This document shows, in pieces, positions 1-11,408 of a DNA stretch of 64,000 nt. Each line of letters begins with the position of its first letter. The first letter of the stretch is position 1. The translations under genes and the position numbers were made by a program. The notes under the pieces are model-generated. The model did not search any database, had not been told where the DNA came from, and was given only the letters and a program-made list of their open reading frames with translations. Source of the DNA: Caprimulgus europaeus (lineage: Eukaryota; Chordata; Aves; Caprimulgiformes; Caprimulgidae); contig OU015542.1 in the NCBI GenBank assembly GCA_907165065.1, positions 992,001 to 1,056,000 of the forward strand, read 5' to 3'.

Positions 1-1314
1 AGGACCACGTGTCCACCTACTGGCCTTCCACCGATTACTATCTGTCTAAACTGTGATGGAGCAGGTAGATCCAGCAGTTGGCTTTGCTAGTCAAAATAGA
101 AGGGTCTCCACAGGGTATTATTCTGTTAGGATGACTTGAAGTCAGGCTCTGGGGTCTACCTGGAGAAACTGATCCATGACCCACAGAGGAGGCTGAAAAA
201 GCCATCAGATGGATGCTACTCACCACCTCTTCTTCTTTCAGAGATATGACTGAGCCAGGAGCTCACATAGATATGCTCTTTGCATTTTGCTCCTCATCCC
301 AGATTCCCCAAACATCCACATTCTGGTTCATCTCAACTTTGTGCTGTTCTTTCCCTCTCAGGAATGTCTGTGCATATTCCTCCTGTACCACCACAGGGGC
401 CTGGTCTCAGTCACCTGTTACAGAGACACAGCCCTACAGGACATCGTCATCCCTGAGGTAGAGCAAGGAAAGATGTTTTAGTGGTTATGAAATTGGCATG
501 ATATTCAGCATCCTGAGTGCTTTTCTTCTCCACATCAAAAATATTTCCTGTAACTCTGGACAAGGAGATTCAAACAAGTCCCATTAAAGAACTTCATCTT
601 TTCCAGAGACAATAAAGGAGTGTGAGCAAACACTCTGACCGACCTGCTGAGTGGATAGAGCAAGGTAAAAGGAATATAAACCTTAACATTACTGTGTATC
701 AGTTTCCCAAACCATGGACACAAGTTTTGTAGCTCAGCTATGGTGGAAGAGTGGAAGTTTAGCTGTGAGGTACCCTGTTCCTGTACACAGCAGACCAGAC
801 TGAGATAAATGATCCACCCTGAAATACATAACTATTAATTTAAAAAAGAATAATGTCACTTATTCATTATTTTTCCTATCATGTTTCTCTTCCAACACAC
901 ATTCATAAATAGAAATGAAAGAACTAATGTGCCTTTAGTTACTGTGTTTGTCTGTTTTCCAATCATAATTCATGACCTGCTTCAACAAACAGAACGAACA
1001 TATTTGCTTTTGATAAATTAAAATGGTATAGTATGTTTCTTCATTACATTCCTTTCTTTCTTCTTTGTTCTTCTTTTCTCTTCTGTAGTGTTTTCCTTAC
1101 GATTACCCTCTTTGCTTGCTCTACTCCAGTAGCCACATACTCAGTCTAATCCTGGTGTCTGTTACACCACAGTAGTGTCAGTGTAACTCCTCTGTAGTGG
1201 ATTCAGATTGAAATTGCAATCTAGTGTTTAGCATCTGAAAATGAGTAAGACTTTCTAAACACAAGGACAACTGGCAGGAAGAATGGGAGCTTGTGAGGAA
1301 CCAAGGGGAGAAGG
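1..1314. other. Unique non-coding sequence
   Basis: No repeat family, RNA gene or coding exon is recognised here. Open frames are short and overlap on both strands without codon structure. A polypyrimidine run, nearly all C and T, lies at about 1051-1086. The stretch ends at the left edge of a solo LTR. Confidence 0.6.
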
Positions 1315-1931
1315 TGTGCTGGTTTCACTTGGCTAGCAACCAAACACAGCCACTCATTCACTCTCCTCCTCCCCCCTGCCAAGGGAATAGGGGAGAGAAT
1401 AGGGGGGCAAGAGTAAGGAGACTTGTAGGGTGAGATAAGAACATTTTAATAATGGAAATTAAATAAAACTTAAAATAATAATGATAATAATAGTAATAAA
1501 ATATGCAAATGAGTGATATACAGTGCAATTGCTCACCACCCACTGACCAAGCCTGGTCTGTTCTTGGATAATGATCCTGAAGGAGCAACAATCCCGAAAA
1601 CCGAAAACCACAATCTAGGAAGAGTGAGAGCCCCCACAAGGGAGAACCCCTCATTAATATACTGAACATGACAAGAGCTTATATGGAATACCCCATTGGC
1701 ATATTCAAATTCTAATTTGGCTTACTAATTTTAATATTCCTCACTCCCCCTGAAGACTTTGCACCTGCAGACCAGCAAAACATAAAGCCCTTCAACTTCC
1801 TGAAAAAATTGTAAACATCAGTATGTTATCAACATTCTTCTCATAACAAATCCCATGCTGAAACTAAAACACAGTTTTAGTTTCTGGCTACTGAGAAGAA
1901 ATTAGCTCTGTCCCAGCCAAAATCCAAGACA
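1315..1931 (-). mobile_element. Solo LTR, avian ERV (ERVL-like superfamily)
   Basis: On the plus strand the element starts TGTGCTGGTTTCAC and ends CCAAGACA, giving the TG...CA ends of an LTR. Its order of blocks matches the LTR at 49280-49929: an opening TGTGNTRGTTT, an AATAATAATRATAAT-rich tract, TGCAAATGAGTGATA, GCTCACCACCCAC, then CAGCTCTGTCCCAGC near the right end. The transcriptional sense is the minus strand. The flanks GAAGG (1310-1314) and GAAGA (1932-1936) look like a 5-bp target duplication with one change. No internal viral region is attached, so this is a solo LTR left by LTR-LTR recombination (inference). Substitutions relative to the 49280 copy suggest greater age. The ERVL class is inferred from the 5-bp duplication. 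Confidence 0.82.
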
Positions 1932-4597
1932 GAAGAGAAGAAAGATCTCCACCTGTGATGTTCAGACAGGCTGGACATCCTGCCTACCAGGGACTCAAGG
2001 TCATAAATCATCCAGCAGCTAAACAACCCTCCAAAACCCTCAGTGCAAAAACCGCCTGTCACAGGATCTGAGCAAGGACCCCATGTCATGCAAAGCAGAT
2101 TGGGACAGAGGTATATGGCACGGGCAGGGACCAATGCCTCAGCTAAGTGATTCAGACTAACGGGATGCACGTTGCAGGTGAGCAACTCGGTCTCCAGTAC
2201 TCAGAGGCTTTGTGTGCGAGAGGTGGAAGAGTGTGGGGTGATCAGTATTCAATGCAGAAAGAGCATTTATTGGAGATTTTCTATTGGATAGAGTCAGAGG
2301 AAATGATCTGCATGGTGGGCGCCCTCTGTCAGGAAGACATCTACAGTTAAACCAGCCTGTTGACTGCCTTGAGATCCCAAGAGGGAAACAGGCATTTTTA
2401 GAATGTGAGCCAACTGGTTCAGATGTCTCCTTTAGGTTGAGCTCCAAAGCCCTGAGCTCTGAGCATGTCTCCACGGGACAAAGTGACTCCCTTGGAGACA
2501 TCTGCACTTCGTGAGGTGAATCCCACTCGCAGATCCCCATGCAAAGGCAGCTCACAGAAACTGTGAGGATTTCTAATCAGGTAGGTGGACCAACATGATT
2601 TCATTCCCACCTGTTACAGACGTACAAAAGATGAAGTCTGATTTAGTGTCTGTTGGAGCCCCACACTAATTGCTCCACCAAGTCCAGAGCAGTAGTGAAA
2701 AACCACAACCACCAGAAGTGTAAGAGAGAAAACTGCACACCTTTTCCTGACAAAAATGTCTGTGTTAGAATGGTTGTTCTTGCATCAGGGAGTTATTTTT
2801 TGTTAAGGAGGTGTAATTCCAGAATTATTTCTTCAGTTATATAGTCTCCTGTAGCTGGAATTCACATTGGCTGCAACGGATCACTGGTGACAAGAATAAA
2901 GTGAATAATTTATAGGAGAGTCAGGAAGTACAGGAAGAAGACTTAAGAAAACCATGGGGTCAGAGTGATCACTTTCTGCTTGCTAATGGCAAAGTACTGA
3001 GCCTGTCTTGCCACAGTCCGGGTCTTCAGCATTCAAGACTGATGCTGAGGGGAGTTGTACTATAGGGTTAGGAAAGAAAGTAGATGCTACTCAGAGCTAT
3101 GAACCAAGGTGTAGCAACTCCTGAACTAGTGGCTAGACCCAAATATGAGGTTGGGTGCAGGTAAGCTGAGGTTGTCAAAAAAGTGAACTGATAATCCTAA
3201 ACTCTCTCAGAAATTAAAAGCTGTTGACCAAATGCTTAAAGGAAGGGTATACAGACATCTCAACAAGTATGTGTGCTCCAGATTCTGTACATAGTTTCCT
3301 AATATTTGTAAGCTTTTAAGAGACAGCATCGAGGACACTTTCCAAGTTGGTCAAAAGCCCATGTTTAGTAAAGAAAACCCTATTTGAGGCGACATCCCAA
3401 AAGTAATATGGACCTGAGGAACAGTGACACGATAGCAGAAGGCCAAAGAGCAGCATTAAGACAGGCTGCAGCATTTGCTCCTAGAGTCCTAGCAAACTCA
3501 GGAGAAGGCTTGTGCTCTGCTAGGCAAGGAAACCTTATGAACCCCTCCTTGGAGCAGAGCAATTTCATGAGCTGCCTCTGGGAACAGTGTTCATTGTAAA
3601 TCAGTATGAAGCACTACAGAGAGAAGAAATTGCAAAGTGCAACCAAGTGACTGCAGCACATGTTCATGCAGCTCCAGCACTGAGCTGCGAGGTTGGGACA
3701 GCTGGGGAAGTTACCATCTAGAGAGGGTTTCCAAGCAGAAGCACTGGCTGAAGGTATATAAATGCTGCAGAGTGTGAACACTTAGAAAGATGCTAAGAGC
3801 CCACTGACAGGCAGCATGAAATTTTGCAGTCCACAAACTGACAGACTAGCCTGTGGAGGGCACCTGAACAGATTTGTCCACTCCCAAAAGTAAGAATGCT
3901 CAGGTCAGCCCATGGCCCTGGATCTGTGAGCCGGTATCTGAAAGACACTCTAATGGCTGCATTTGCAGCTGATAAGCTGCAATAGGGATGTAACAGGTCT
4001 GATGTGCAGGGTGTGAATGTGCTGCCCTAAAGCACATTCATTTTTTGCTGGAACATTCCTCCATTGGATAATGTTCACTTTTTTGTCAGGTATATTTGGA
4101 GGGTATATCAGCTTCAACAAAATTTGCCATTGCTTTCTCACATCTGGGATGGCATTTTTGCACCAAGATAAGTTTGTACTGTGAAGTTACTAATGGCACA
4201 GTAGTCTGAACATTCCTGCAGAATGGAAAGGCTGCAAGGCCAAATCTGTGCTACAACTTTGATCACTGGCCTGGAACTCAAGATTGTTCACTAGTCTCTG
4301 AAGCAGAAACAAAGCAACTCAACCCAAAGTGGGACTCAACATGAGATGCTGCTCCCTGATATCACAAACAACAGGAGTAAGCCAGCAGGGCAGAAAACCA
4401 AGAGCCATCTAGGAAGGTAAAGCAACTGGAAGTGATCCCTTCCTGCCAATTCTGCACTCACCTGTGCAGAGGACAAGTGGAAGATACAAAGAGGGACTGC
4501 AATGTTGGCCAGGTGAAACTCTGCTCACTGAGGTTGCTGTACAGCAGAGGAGCCATCAGCATTGCCCCACAGTTAGGAGACTCCAGGAAGGATTTTT
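1932..4597. other. Unique non-coding sequence
   Basis: No repeat or gene is recognised. A TATATAAA string at 3755-3762, in GGTATATAAATGC, resembles a TATA box, but no transcript, initiator or open frame supports a promoter. The several overlapping open frames at about 2150-2610 on both strands are short and match no family I know. Confidence 0.55.
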
Positions 4598-4747
4598 CAT
4601 TAAGTCTCCATCTGTGGAGATGTTCAAAACCCACCTGGACTCTTTCCTGTGCAACCTGGTGTAGGGAACCTGCTTTGGCAGGGGGGTTGGACTGGATGAT
4701 CTCCTGAGGTCCCTTCCAACCCCACCATTCTGGGATTCTGTGATTAA
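4598..4747 (+). mobile_element. CR1 LINE, 3'-end fragment
   Basis: The sequence reads from AAGTCTCCATCTGTGGAGA through CCACCTGGACTCTTTCCTG to CTGGGATTCTGTGATT, the normal order of a CR1 3' end. It is severely 5'-truncated, as most CR1 copies are, and has no coding part. The signature GTGCAACCTGGTGTAGGGAA groups it with the copies at 18845, 55944 and 60005. Confidence 0.9.
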
Positions 4748-4915
4748 GCAGCATTACTGGCCCTCAGGTCTCAGCATACTAGGGAGTCGATACAGGGCTG
4801 ACCACCAGTGCAAAGGTGTTCTGGTTTTTGCAGGACTGTAGGATAGGATACAGTTGACTATAATCACTCCTTGCCATGTCTGGGCCCAAAAAAGAGAAAA
4901 TAAGGGAAGGATATT

Positions 4916-4969
4916 TGTATGTATATGTGTGTGTATACATATACACACACACACACATATATATATACA
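4916..4969. repeat. Alternating purine-pyrimidine tract (TG/CA/TA microsatellite)
   Basis: All 54 bases alternate purine and pyrimidine without a break. TG and TA units come first, then CA units, then TA units. An inverted repeat sits inside: GTGTGTGTAT at 4927-4936 and ATACACACAC at 4941-4950, separated by ACAT. The tract could form left-handed DNA or a cruciform (inference). Confidence 0.9.
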
Positions 4970-5014
4970 AAAACCTGAGCATGACATAAATGGTAAGGAA
5001 TAAGGGAAGGATAC

Positions 5015-5621
5015 TCTCCTGGTTTCACTAGGATAGCATTAATTTTCTTCTTAGTAGCTAGAATAGCTGGGTTTTGGTTTCAGGGTAGGATTTGTTATGA
5101 GAACATTGATAAAAGCACTAATGTTATTAGTTGCTGTTGGAGCTCAAGGCCATGGTGTCTGGCTGGTTCGCAGCTGCATTAAGACTACGAGGGAGAAGCG
5201 TAAATAGCAAAGCCCAAAACTGGCATTTGGATGTGCCAGTGAGATATTCCAGATCATATCATGTCATGTTCAGTGTATTAACCAGGACTGACTGGAAATT
5301 GGGGGTATTCTCTTGGGGATCGCTCGGGCTCTCACTCTTCTGAGGTTTTTGATTTCTGGACTGTCTCTGCTCTGGGATCAGTGGCTGGGCATCAGTCGGC
5401 GGGTGGTGAGCGATTGCACTGGGCATCACTCATTGCCATATTTTGTTATTACAGTTATTATAATTATTCTTTTATTGTAATTAGTAAATAGTTTTTATCC
5501 CAACCCATTAGTCTCCTTGCCCTTTTCTTTACAATTCTCTCCCCTGCTCCCTGTGGGGGGAAGGGGGAGTAGTAAGACAGCAGACTGGTTTTGACTGCAA
5601 ACCAAAAGGGTGAAAACACCA
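5015..5621 (+). mobile_element. LTR of avian ERV (ERVL-like superfamily), plus orientation
   Basis: The left end TCTCCTGGTTTCACTAGGATAG matches the left end of the 33053 LTR (TGTTCTGGTTTTGTCTAGG) with changes. Shared blocks follow: TTTTCTTCTTAGTAGCTAG, a TTCATGTTCAGTGTA-like segment, GGTGGTGAGCGATTGCACT, an ATTATTACAG-type AT tract, CAACCCATTAGTCTC and CCCTGCTCCCTG. The terminal TG has decayed to TC and I find no clear target duplication, so both ends are approximate. The TATA position reads GTATTAACC where the 33053 copy has TATATAAAAG, so the core promoter looks broken. It is an old copy with no internal region. Confidence 0.8.
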
Positions 5622-7994
5622 TGAAAGGGAAAACATAAGTGCATGCAATCAGAGGGAAGAGCGCAGGTTGGTGGAGGAGGAAGAGGCCCTGGGAAGTTTG
5701 TGTGTGCATAGTTGTACTGTTAGCTACAGCGCTCACTAGTACAGCACTCATTGCTACAGCTCTCAGTACTGCAGCTCTCAGTACTACAGCTCTCTGCTGG
5801 GGACAAGGCCAGGGGAACACTGTTTTCAGCAGAGTGAGGAGGAACAGACATTGTTTTTTTGTCATGATCTTCCCAAACACCAGTAAGACTCCTACTACTG
5901 GTCATCAACTTAAGTAGAATGTAAAAAACTCCTTTTTTTTTTAATGAAAAAGAAAAATAAATCAGAATGGCAACAAACACACTCCCATCTCTAACATATG
6001 ATTAAATTTCAAATGTAATTAAGAAGGTTTCCAGAGCATGCAGGTGTATTTAGTGTCACAAAGCAGAGCTAATTTATTCATAAGCTGATCTGCAAGTCTG
6101 CCTGGGCAGAATCCACTCCATATTCAAGGGGGTGGTGGGTGTGAAGGCTTTCTTTTCAAGAGTCTCCAGTGCATAGATACAGCAGGCAGCCAGATGGGAG
6201 AAAGATGGGAGAGACACGCAAGACAAGCAGGTAAGAGGGTCTATTTCAGGACAAAAATAATTGTCACAGGGACAGCCCCAAACTGGCAGCATTTCAGGAA
6301 GGAGAACGGCTGCACAGCACTGTCAGACAAGCTAGAAACAGGGAAGCAGCCCTGCAGGGACCGATACCTTGGCAGGGTACATCCACGCTTTCAGTTGGGT
6401 TGTGATCTCTAACTGGTTCCTGTTGGAGCTCCTCTGGTGTGTCTGGAGGCCACCCAGAAACATAAAACCAGTGGAGAATGGACATCTCCAGGCACACTAG
6501 CACTGTCTCTCTTGGACTGCTTTGACTGCCTGCAAAAAAGAGCTGAGAAGTGATAAGGAGCTTTTCAAACTACATCTCAGCAGTTCCCGACATTGTGCGT
6601 GTTCCTAATCTGCTCCAGTCATCAGTGATTTCAGGTGACTTGGATGATTTTACATTGGGGCAGAACAGTGGAAGTGCTTGAAGGTGCAGGGGAAATAAAT
6701 GTAGAGTGGTTGATTGTCCCTGCTGACTCTGACTGCTTATTGGGTCAACTGCAAGGCCATCAGAAGATGCTCCTTTCTGTCTGCTCTTAGTTGCTTCTTC
6801 CCTGCTGAGCCCCAGTGGCAGCTGTACACTGATCTGGGCACAGCAGCAGAGCAGCAAGCAGTGACAGAGACTACGGGACCTGGCCAAGGCAAAATATGAC
6901 CTCAGCAGTCCCAGATGGCACGTTCAGAAGGTCTTCTGTCCCACCAAATTCAAAGCTGTGTTGCTACACGAAACCTATCCTTTCTTGTTTTTACAGATGA
7001 ATGCAAGAAAATCAGTATTTTTTCTTCGCCCTTTCCTTTCATTTTTCCCCTTTTTCTACTCACAGCTTCTTGAAACTTTCTCAACTTTGGAATGGTAACA
7101 GAGCTGAAAAAGAAAAGTGAATTTGTCACAGTGTCACTTTCATGAACTGGAAACATTTGTAAAGTCACAAAGTAGAAAAGGGCGGGGGGGGCGGTAAAAA
7201 TAACACTTCCTATTCTTCATGAAAGGGAGCAGGAAAAAAAAACAATAACCCAAAACCAATGTGGCATGTGTTGAAAATATATCTTGTCAAAACAAGTGGC
7301 AGAGTGGAAAAACTGATCTAGCCCAAATATCTCAGGGGTGAAACAATTTCTCTATTTCCTGGTTTCTTATAATACCATTTCTCCATTTCCCAAAACTCTT
7401 TGGTCAGCTCGGAGTGACAGTCCCTTCATCTGCTGCCCATGGTCCTGGAGTAGGGAGGAGGAAGCAAACTCAGGATCTTCTCATGACTGCAGAACTGTGG
7501 TGAAACAGGGCAGATCTGCAGCTCAAAAACATGACTTTCTGACAGCCTAGGTGGACACAGGAGGGACCAGACTGCAACCTAAGGGAGTGCAGATGGGAAT
7601 AATTTGCAGGTGATTTAAAAGACATTGTGGGAGTATCATTTATTTATGAAATAGTTGGTGCCCAAAGGGTATAATTCTTGCAGCCATGAGTAGGGGAAGA
7701 GCTGTGTTTGACATGTGAAGATGATGATGAACTCCTAAGGCAGTAAGGCTGGATAAAAGGGCACCAAGCAAAGGAGAAAGGAAAGAGATGTCATGGCAAG
7801 TGTTTTTTCTCTTGCAGTAAACAAGGCAATAGTTTTATGTTCCCTGAGTGCCTCTGCAAACATGGACTGCTGCAATGACAAGCTGGTTTGGACAGCCAGC
7901 AGCACTGGATACACAACAGTATCACAACTGTGAAAGCTGGTTGGGTTAAGACTACTGTGAGACGAAGTCTGGAACCATCCCTGCCATGCCTGGG
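5622..7994. other. Mostly unique non-coding sequence
   Basis: Apart from the minisatellite at 5723-5797, nothing is recognised. A G-rich string, GGGCGGGGGGGGCGG, sits at 7180-7194. A pyrimidine-rich stretch lies at about 7015-7070. Open frames are short and overlapping, with no splice-flanked candidate exon that I can defend. Confidence 0.55.
5723..5797. repeat. 15-bp minisatellite, five units
   Basis: Five consecutive 15-bp units run from GCTACAGCGCTCACT to ACTACAGCTCTCTGC. They share the core ACAGCTCTCA and differ at one to five positions. Because 15 is a multiple of three, the array stays open in several frames. This explains the Ala/Thr/Ser-rich and Ser/Cys-rich peptides that appear when it is translated. 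There is no sign that it is coding. Confidence 0.92.
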
Positions 7995-8080
7995 ATCATA
8001 GAATTGTTTGGTTGGAAAAGACCTTTGAGATCATCGAGTCCAACTGTACCTGTCCACTGCTAAACCAGATCCAATGGCCA
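7995..8080 (-). mobile_element. CR1 LINE 3'-end fragment (CR1-Y-like)
   Basis: Read on the plus strand, ATCATAGAATTGTTTGGTTG leads into GGAAAAGACCTTTGAGATCA and a CCAACTGTACCTG segment. This is the reverse complement of a CR1 3' end. The TTGGAAAAGACCTTTGAGATC version is typical of the CR1-Y type (family knowledge). Similarity fades by about 8080, before AGCGCTATATAGAGCTAGCG. Confidence 0.85.
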
Positions 8081-8917
8081 GACCCCTCAGAGCGCTATAT
8101 AGAGCTAGCGGAGCACAACCAGAGTAAGAGGGGCGAGACTGGTCACCTTGGAAAGCACACACAGATGTGGAAGCAGGGTTGGAAGATCAATGCAAGTGCA
8201 GCACAGGCATGTTGATATTTTGTTGTTTCCTCCTTCTCTACACAAGTTGACTTAAAACCCCTTTACACTCTTGTTGGAGAGGGGAGAGTTAAATTGTCTT
8301 GACCACATGGCTTTGTAATTTCTGTGGGACCCCAAAGGACAGTGTTTTTACATGCCAAGCAGCAGAGTGGGCACAAGAGTCCATGAAAGCCTCTCATGGG
8401 GCTGGTTGTGCTCAGATGGGAGGCTGTCCCACTTCCCCTCGTATCTCCCAGCATCTCCTGGGGATGTACTTGCTCAGCTGATCTGCACAGAGGTCTGAAT
8501 CAGCCACATGTTTATTTTGCCAAGCGATTGAGCAAAAGTTCCTGGGGAAAACTCTGCTATCTCTGAAATAATTAGACTAGTTAAAACAGCGATGTTTTCC
8601 ATGCTTTCCACTTGTGACTTAACACTGGAACCAAGTCTATGTCTTAATTTGCCCTTCCCAAGTCACGCAGTAAGGCAGCCTGGGAAAACACAGCCCCTTC
8701 CTGGCTGGCACAGCAGCTCCCTCATACTAACACACACACACACTGAGATGAAACCTCCCTTTAGTCTGGGAGCTCTGGAAGCACAAAAATTTTTCTGGTT
8801 CATGTGAATTTGAGGGCAGTAAGTACAGTGAGTACTGGGCAGAGTCAGCAACACGGAAAGAACTACATCTTCCAGGCAGGTCCTGCTGAGATTTCATTCC
8901 TTACAATAGAGAACGTC
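8081..8917. other. Unique non-coding sequence
   Basis: No repeat or gene is recognised. A short CA run lies at 8730-8743. The stretch ends at the tail of the next CR1. Confidence 0.55.
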
Positions 8918-9366
8918 TCATAGAACCATGGAATGTTGTGAGTTGGAAGGGACCCACCAGGATCATGGAGTCCAACTCCTGTCCCTGCACAGGACAATCC
9001 CAACATTTACACCATGGCCCTGAGGGCCTTGGCCAAATGCTGCTGGAATCTTGTCAGGCTTGGGGCCATCAGCACCTCCCTGGGGAGCCTGTGCCAGTGC
9101 TCCACCACCCTCTGCCTCAAGAACCTTTTCCTCATGGCCAACCTCACCCTCCCCTGCCACATCTTCCTGCCATGGCCTCTGCTCCTGGCGTTGGTGGCCA
9201 GAGAGAAGAGCTCAGCGCCTGCCCCTCCTCTCCCCTTGGGAGGAAGTTCCAGACCGCCATGAGATCTCCTCTCAGTCTCCTCCAGGCTGAACAAACCAAG
9301 TGACTTCAGCCTCTCCTCATGTGGTTTCCCCTCTAAGCCCTTCATGAGAATGACTCTTTCAAGATG
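8918..9366 (-). mobile_element. CR1 LINE, 5'-truncated
   Basis: The plus strand begins TCATAGAACCATGGAATG and continues through GTTGGAAGGGACCCACC, CCTGTCCCTGCACAGGACAA, CACCACCCTCTGCCTCAAG and CTCAGTCTCCTCCAGGCTGA. This is the reverse complement of the CR1 3' UTR followed by the last part of the reverse-transcriptase frame. The far end (CAGCCTCTCCTCATG onward) is where 5' truncation occurred. The CCCTGCACAGGACAA signature groups it with the copies at 28136 and 42793. Confidence 0.93.
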
Positions 9367-10467
9367 GCCAGGAGGGCAGCAATGGGCAGAGAAGTAGCTG
9401 CACAAAGCACTGGGATGCGACAATCTCAAGATGCTATCACCTGGGATCCTCATACTAAGAGGACAGGTGAAATTATTTTTGAGTCCCTAATTTCTGCAGG
9501 AAATAGCAGTGCTGTGGAGTGTTCTGGGTCCCCTTTGCTGTTTGCTTTTCAAGAACATTCAGATGAGCACACAAGTGCACATGAAAGTGAATTTTCAAAT
9601 CACTCCCTGAATATTCATGAGGCTGTATATTTAACTGCCTCAAATAGAAGCATCTATGCTGGAAGTGCTTGTGCAGCCATCTCGTCAGGGAGAAAGCCAC
9701 CACCAGCCAGCTTATCTGACTAACCACAGCTCATTGACATAGATCAGAATGGCAAGTGGTTGAGAGAACTGCTGGTGGATGATGAAAAGGAGTTAGAGGA
9801 GGTGATGAATTTGTGGAATTATTTTCACTAATGGACACATCTGAAGGATTTGCCACCTCTTTCCTTGCATTCCAAGAGTGGAAAAGGTGGCTGTGTTCTC
9901 CACATTATTCATATAGACTTCGTTCACTCAGCTTCATGCATTGAAATGGCTAAAGCTTGCCCTGCAGTTTGAAAAGATATTTGGCTTTCTGGGCTCCAGT
10001 TTTCAGGAGTGAAGTGATTTCAGAAATTACTACAGTTACAAAGGGAACATGCAAAACTGCCCGTTTTGCAGAGATATGATTTGGCTTCTGCCAAATGTTG
10101 GCTCTGTCAAGGTATATCTAATTGAGCCCTGAGGCATGCAAGTCTCCAGTCACATTTGAAAATTTGGTTGGGTTTGGGTTTTTTTCATTACTCTTTGGCC
10201 ATTGTTTCTGCCTGCCATCCTGTTTTTACTGGAATTACAGTAAGGTAACTGCATAGTCCCATGTCCTGCATGTGGTGATTGTGGCCTACAAAGCAGTCAC
10301 TCAACTGCTTGCACACTCGTGCAAAAAACATCTCTTTTTGGTCATTGAAATATTATCTTTTGTGCTGCATTCTCACCATGCAAAAGTACAGGTGAGCACA
10401 GTAGCCAAAGATGAGTAGCATTCACTGATGCTTATTGCATCCTACTGCACCATTACTGGCATCAGAG
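9367..10467. other. Unique non-coding sequence
   Basis: No repeat or gene is recognised. The open frame that crosses 9364-9723 starts at the CR1 edge and matches no family. Base composition is AT-rich and poor in CpG, in contrast to the LTR that follows. Confidence 0.55.
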
Positions 10468-11196
10468 TGTTACTGAAAATCCGGAATAAGAAACTTATCA
10501 ACACCGATGTGATGCGGATGAGCAGACACTTCCTTATTACGGCCGGGTGCGCGAGTGAGTCCTCTCACGATCAACGCACACCATGCCCCAAAATCACACA
10601 TCTTATACAGAGCTTACTCGTACGTATTCATTAAGTAGTCATACATAAACATGTTATTTCCAAGAAATCATTAACATATTCTCCTCCTATTTCCGATTCT
10701 GCGCAATAACTGTTAGAACCATCTGGAAATGAGTCTGGGGTGTCAGATGGGTGGGTGACCCGTGAATCGGTGGTCGCAATTTCCCCCTGCCAGAATCACC
10801 TTTTGCTTAAGGACACGGTTTCTTGGCAGGCATCTATAGACCGTTACAGTAGACTTCCCTTTCCTGGCAGCACCTACGAACAGTTACAGTCGGCTTCTCT
10901 TCCCATTGTTTCCCCATTCTCATTAATCCAGATCTTGACAGCTGCATGTATTCTTCCAGTTTTCTATATAAGTATCATAAATCAATTCACAGATCAACTT
11001 GTCCTTGTTACCTGAGTTACGGTTCCTACCAAATGATTTTGACCAATCCCTTCGGCCTTGGTACGGGCTGTACAGGGATTTCATAGTAGCATTCGGTTGC
11101 TGTGCAAGCATACTTTTCATTAAAATATTTCTTATAGTCTTATACTATTAAAATCAAAACTAATAATAAACAATTAATTCTAACACATCAGTAACA
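10468..11196 (-). mobile_element. Solo LTR, ERVK-like avian endogenous retrovirus
   Basis: The element has a perfect 8-bp terminal inverted repeat, TGTTACTG at 10468-10475 and CAGTAACA at 11189-11196. On the minus strand a TATAAG box (10607-10602) is followed by GGCATGGTGTGCG, then CACTCGCGCACCCGGCC and an AATAAG polyadenylation-type signal (10538-10533), ending in GGATTTTCAGTAACA. This is the usual U3-R-U5 order of an avian beta-retrovirus-like LTR. The flanks TCAGAG (10462-10467) and AGAGAG (11197-11202) agree at 4 of 6 positions, a possible worn 6-bp target duplication. CpG sites are much more frequent than in the surrounding DNA, which suggests a fairly recent insertion. No internal genes are attached. 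Confidence 0.82.
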
Positions 11197-11233
11197 AGAG
11201 AGGTATCCAAAATAGTGCAGTTCTGCTTCCTTT

Positions 11234-11408
11234 AATCATAGAATCATGGACTGGTCTGAGTTGGAAGGGACCTTAAAGCTTACTATCTCCAACCTCCCTG
11301 CCATCAGCAGGGACACCTTCCACTAGACGGGGTTGCTCAAAACCTCATCCAACCTGTCCTTGAACACTTCCAGGATAAGCTGTGTGGTCTGTGAGCCAAC
11401 CTGAACTG
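11234..11408 (-). mobile_element. CR1 LINE 3'-end fragment
   Basis: The plus strand starts AATCATAGAATCATGG and continues GAGTTGGAAGGGACCTTAAA, CCATCAGCAGGGACACCTTC, CACTAGACGGGGTTGCTC and TTGAACACTTCCAGG. It is a reverse-oriented CR1 3' end, strongly 5'-truncated and without coding sequence. The CACTAGACCAGGTTGCTC type of signature groups it with 30015, 46734, 48135 and 60955. Confidence 0.92.

Noticed and set aside
3755-3762. TATATAAA as a promoter
   Set aside because: An isolated motif in AT-rich DNA, with no coding exon or LTR context.
5464-5880. 138-codon minus-strand frame with Ala/Val repeats
   Set aside because: It spans LTR sequence and the 15-bp minisatellite. The repeat period creates the open frame.
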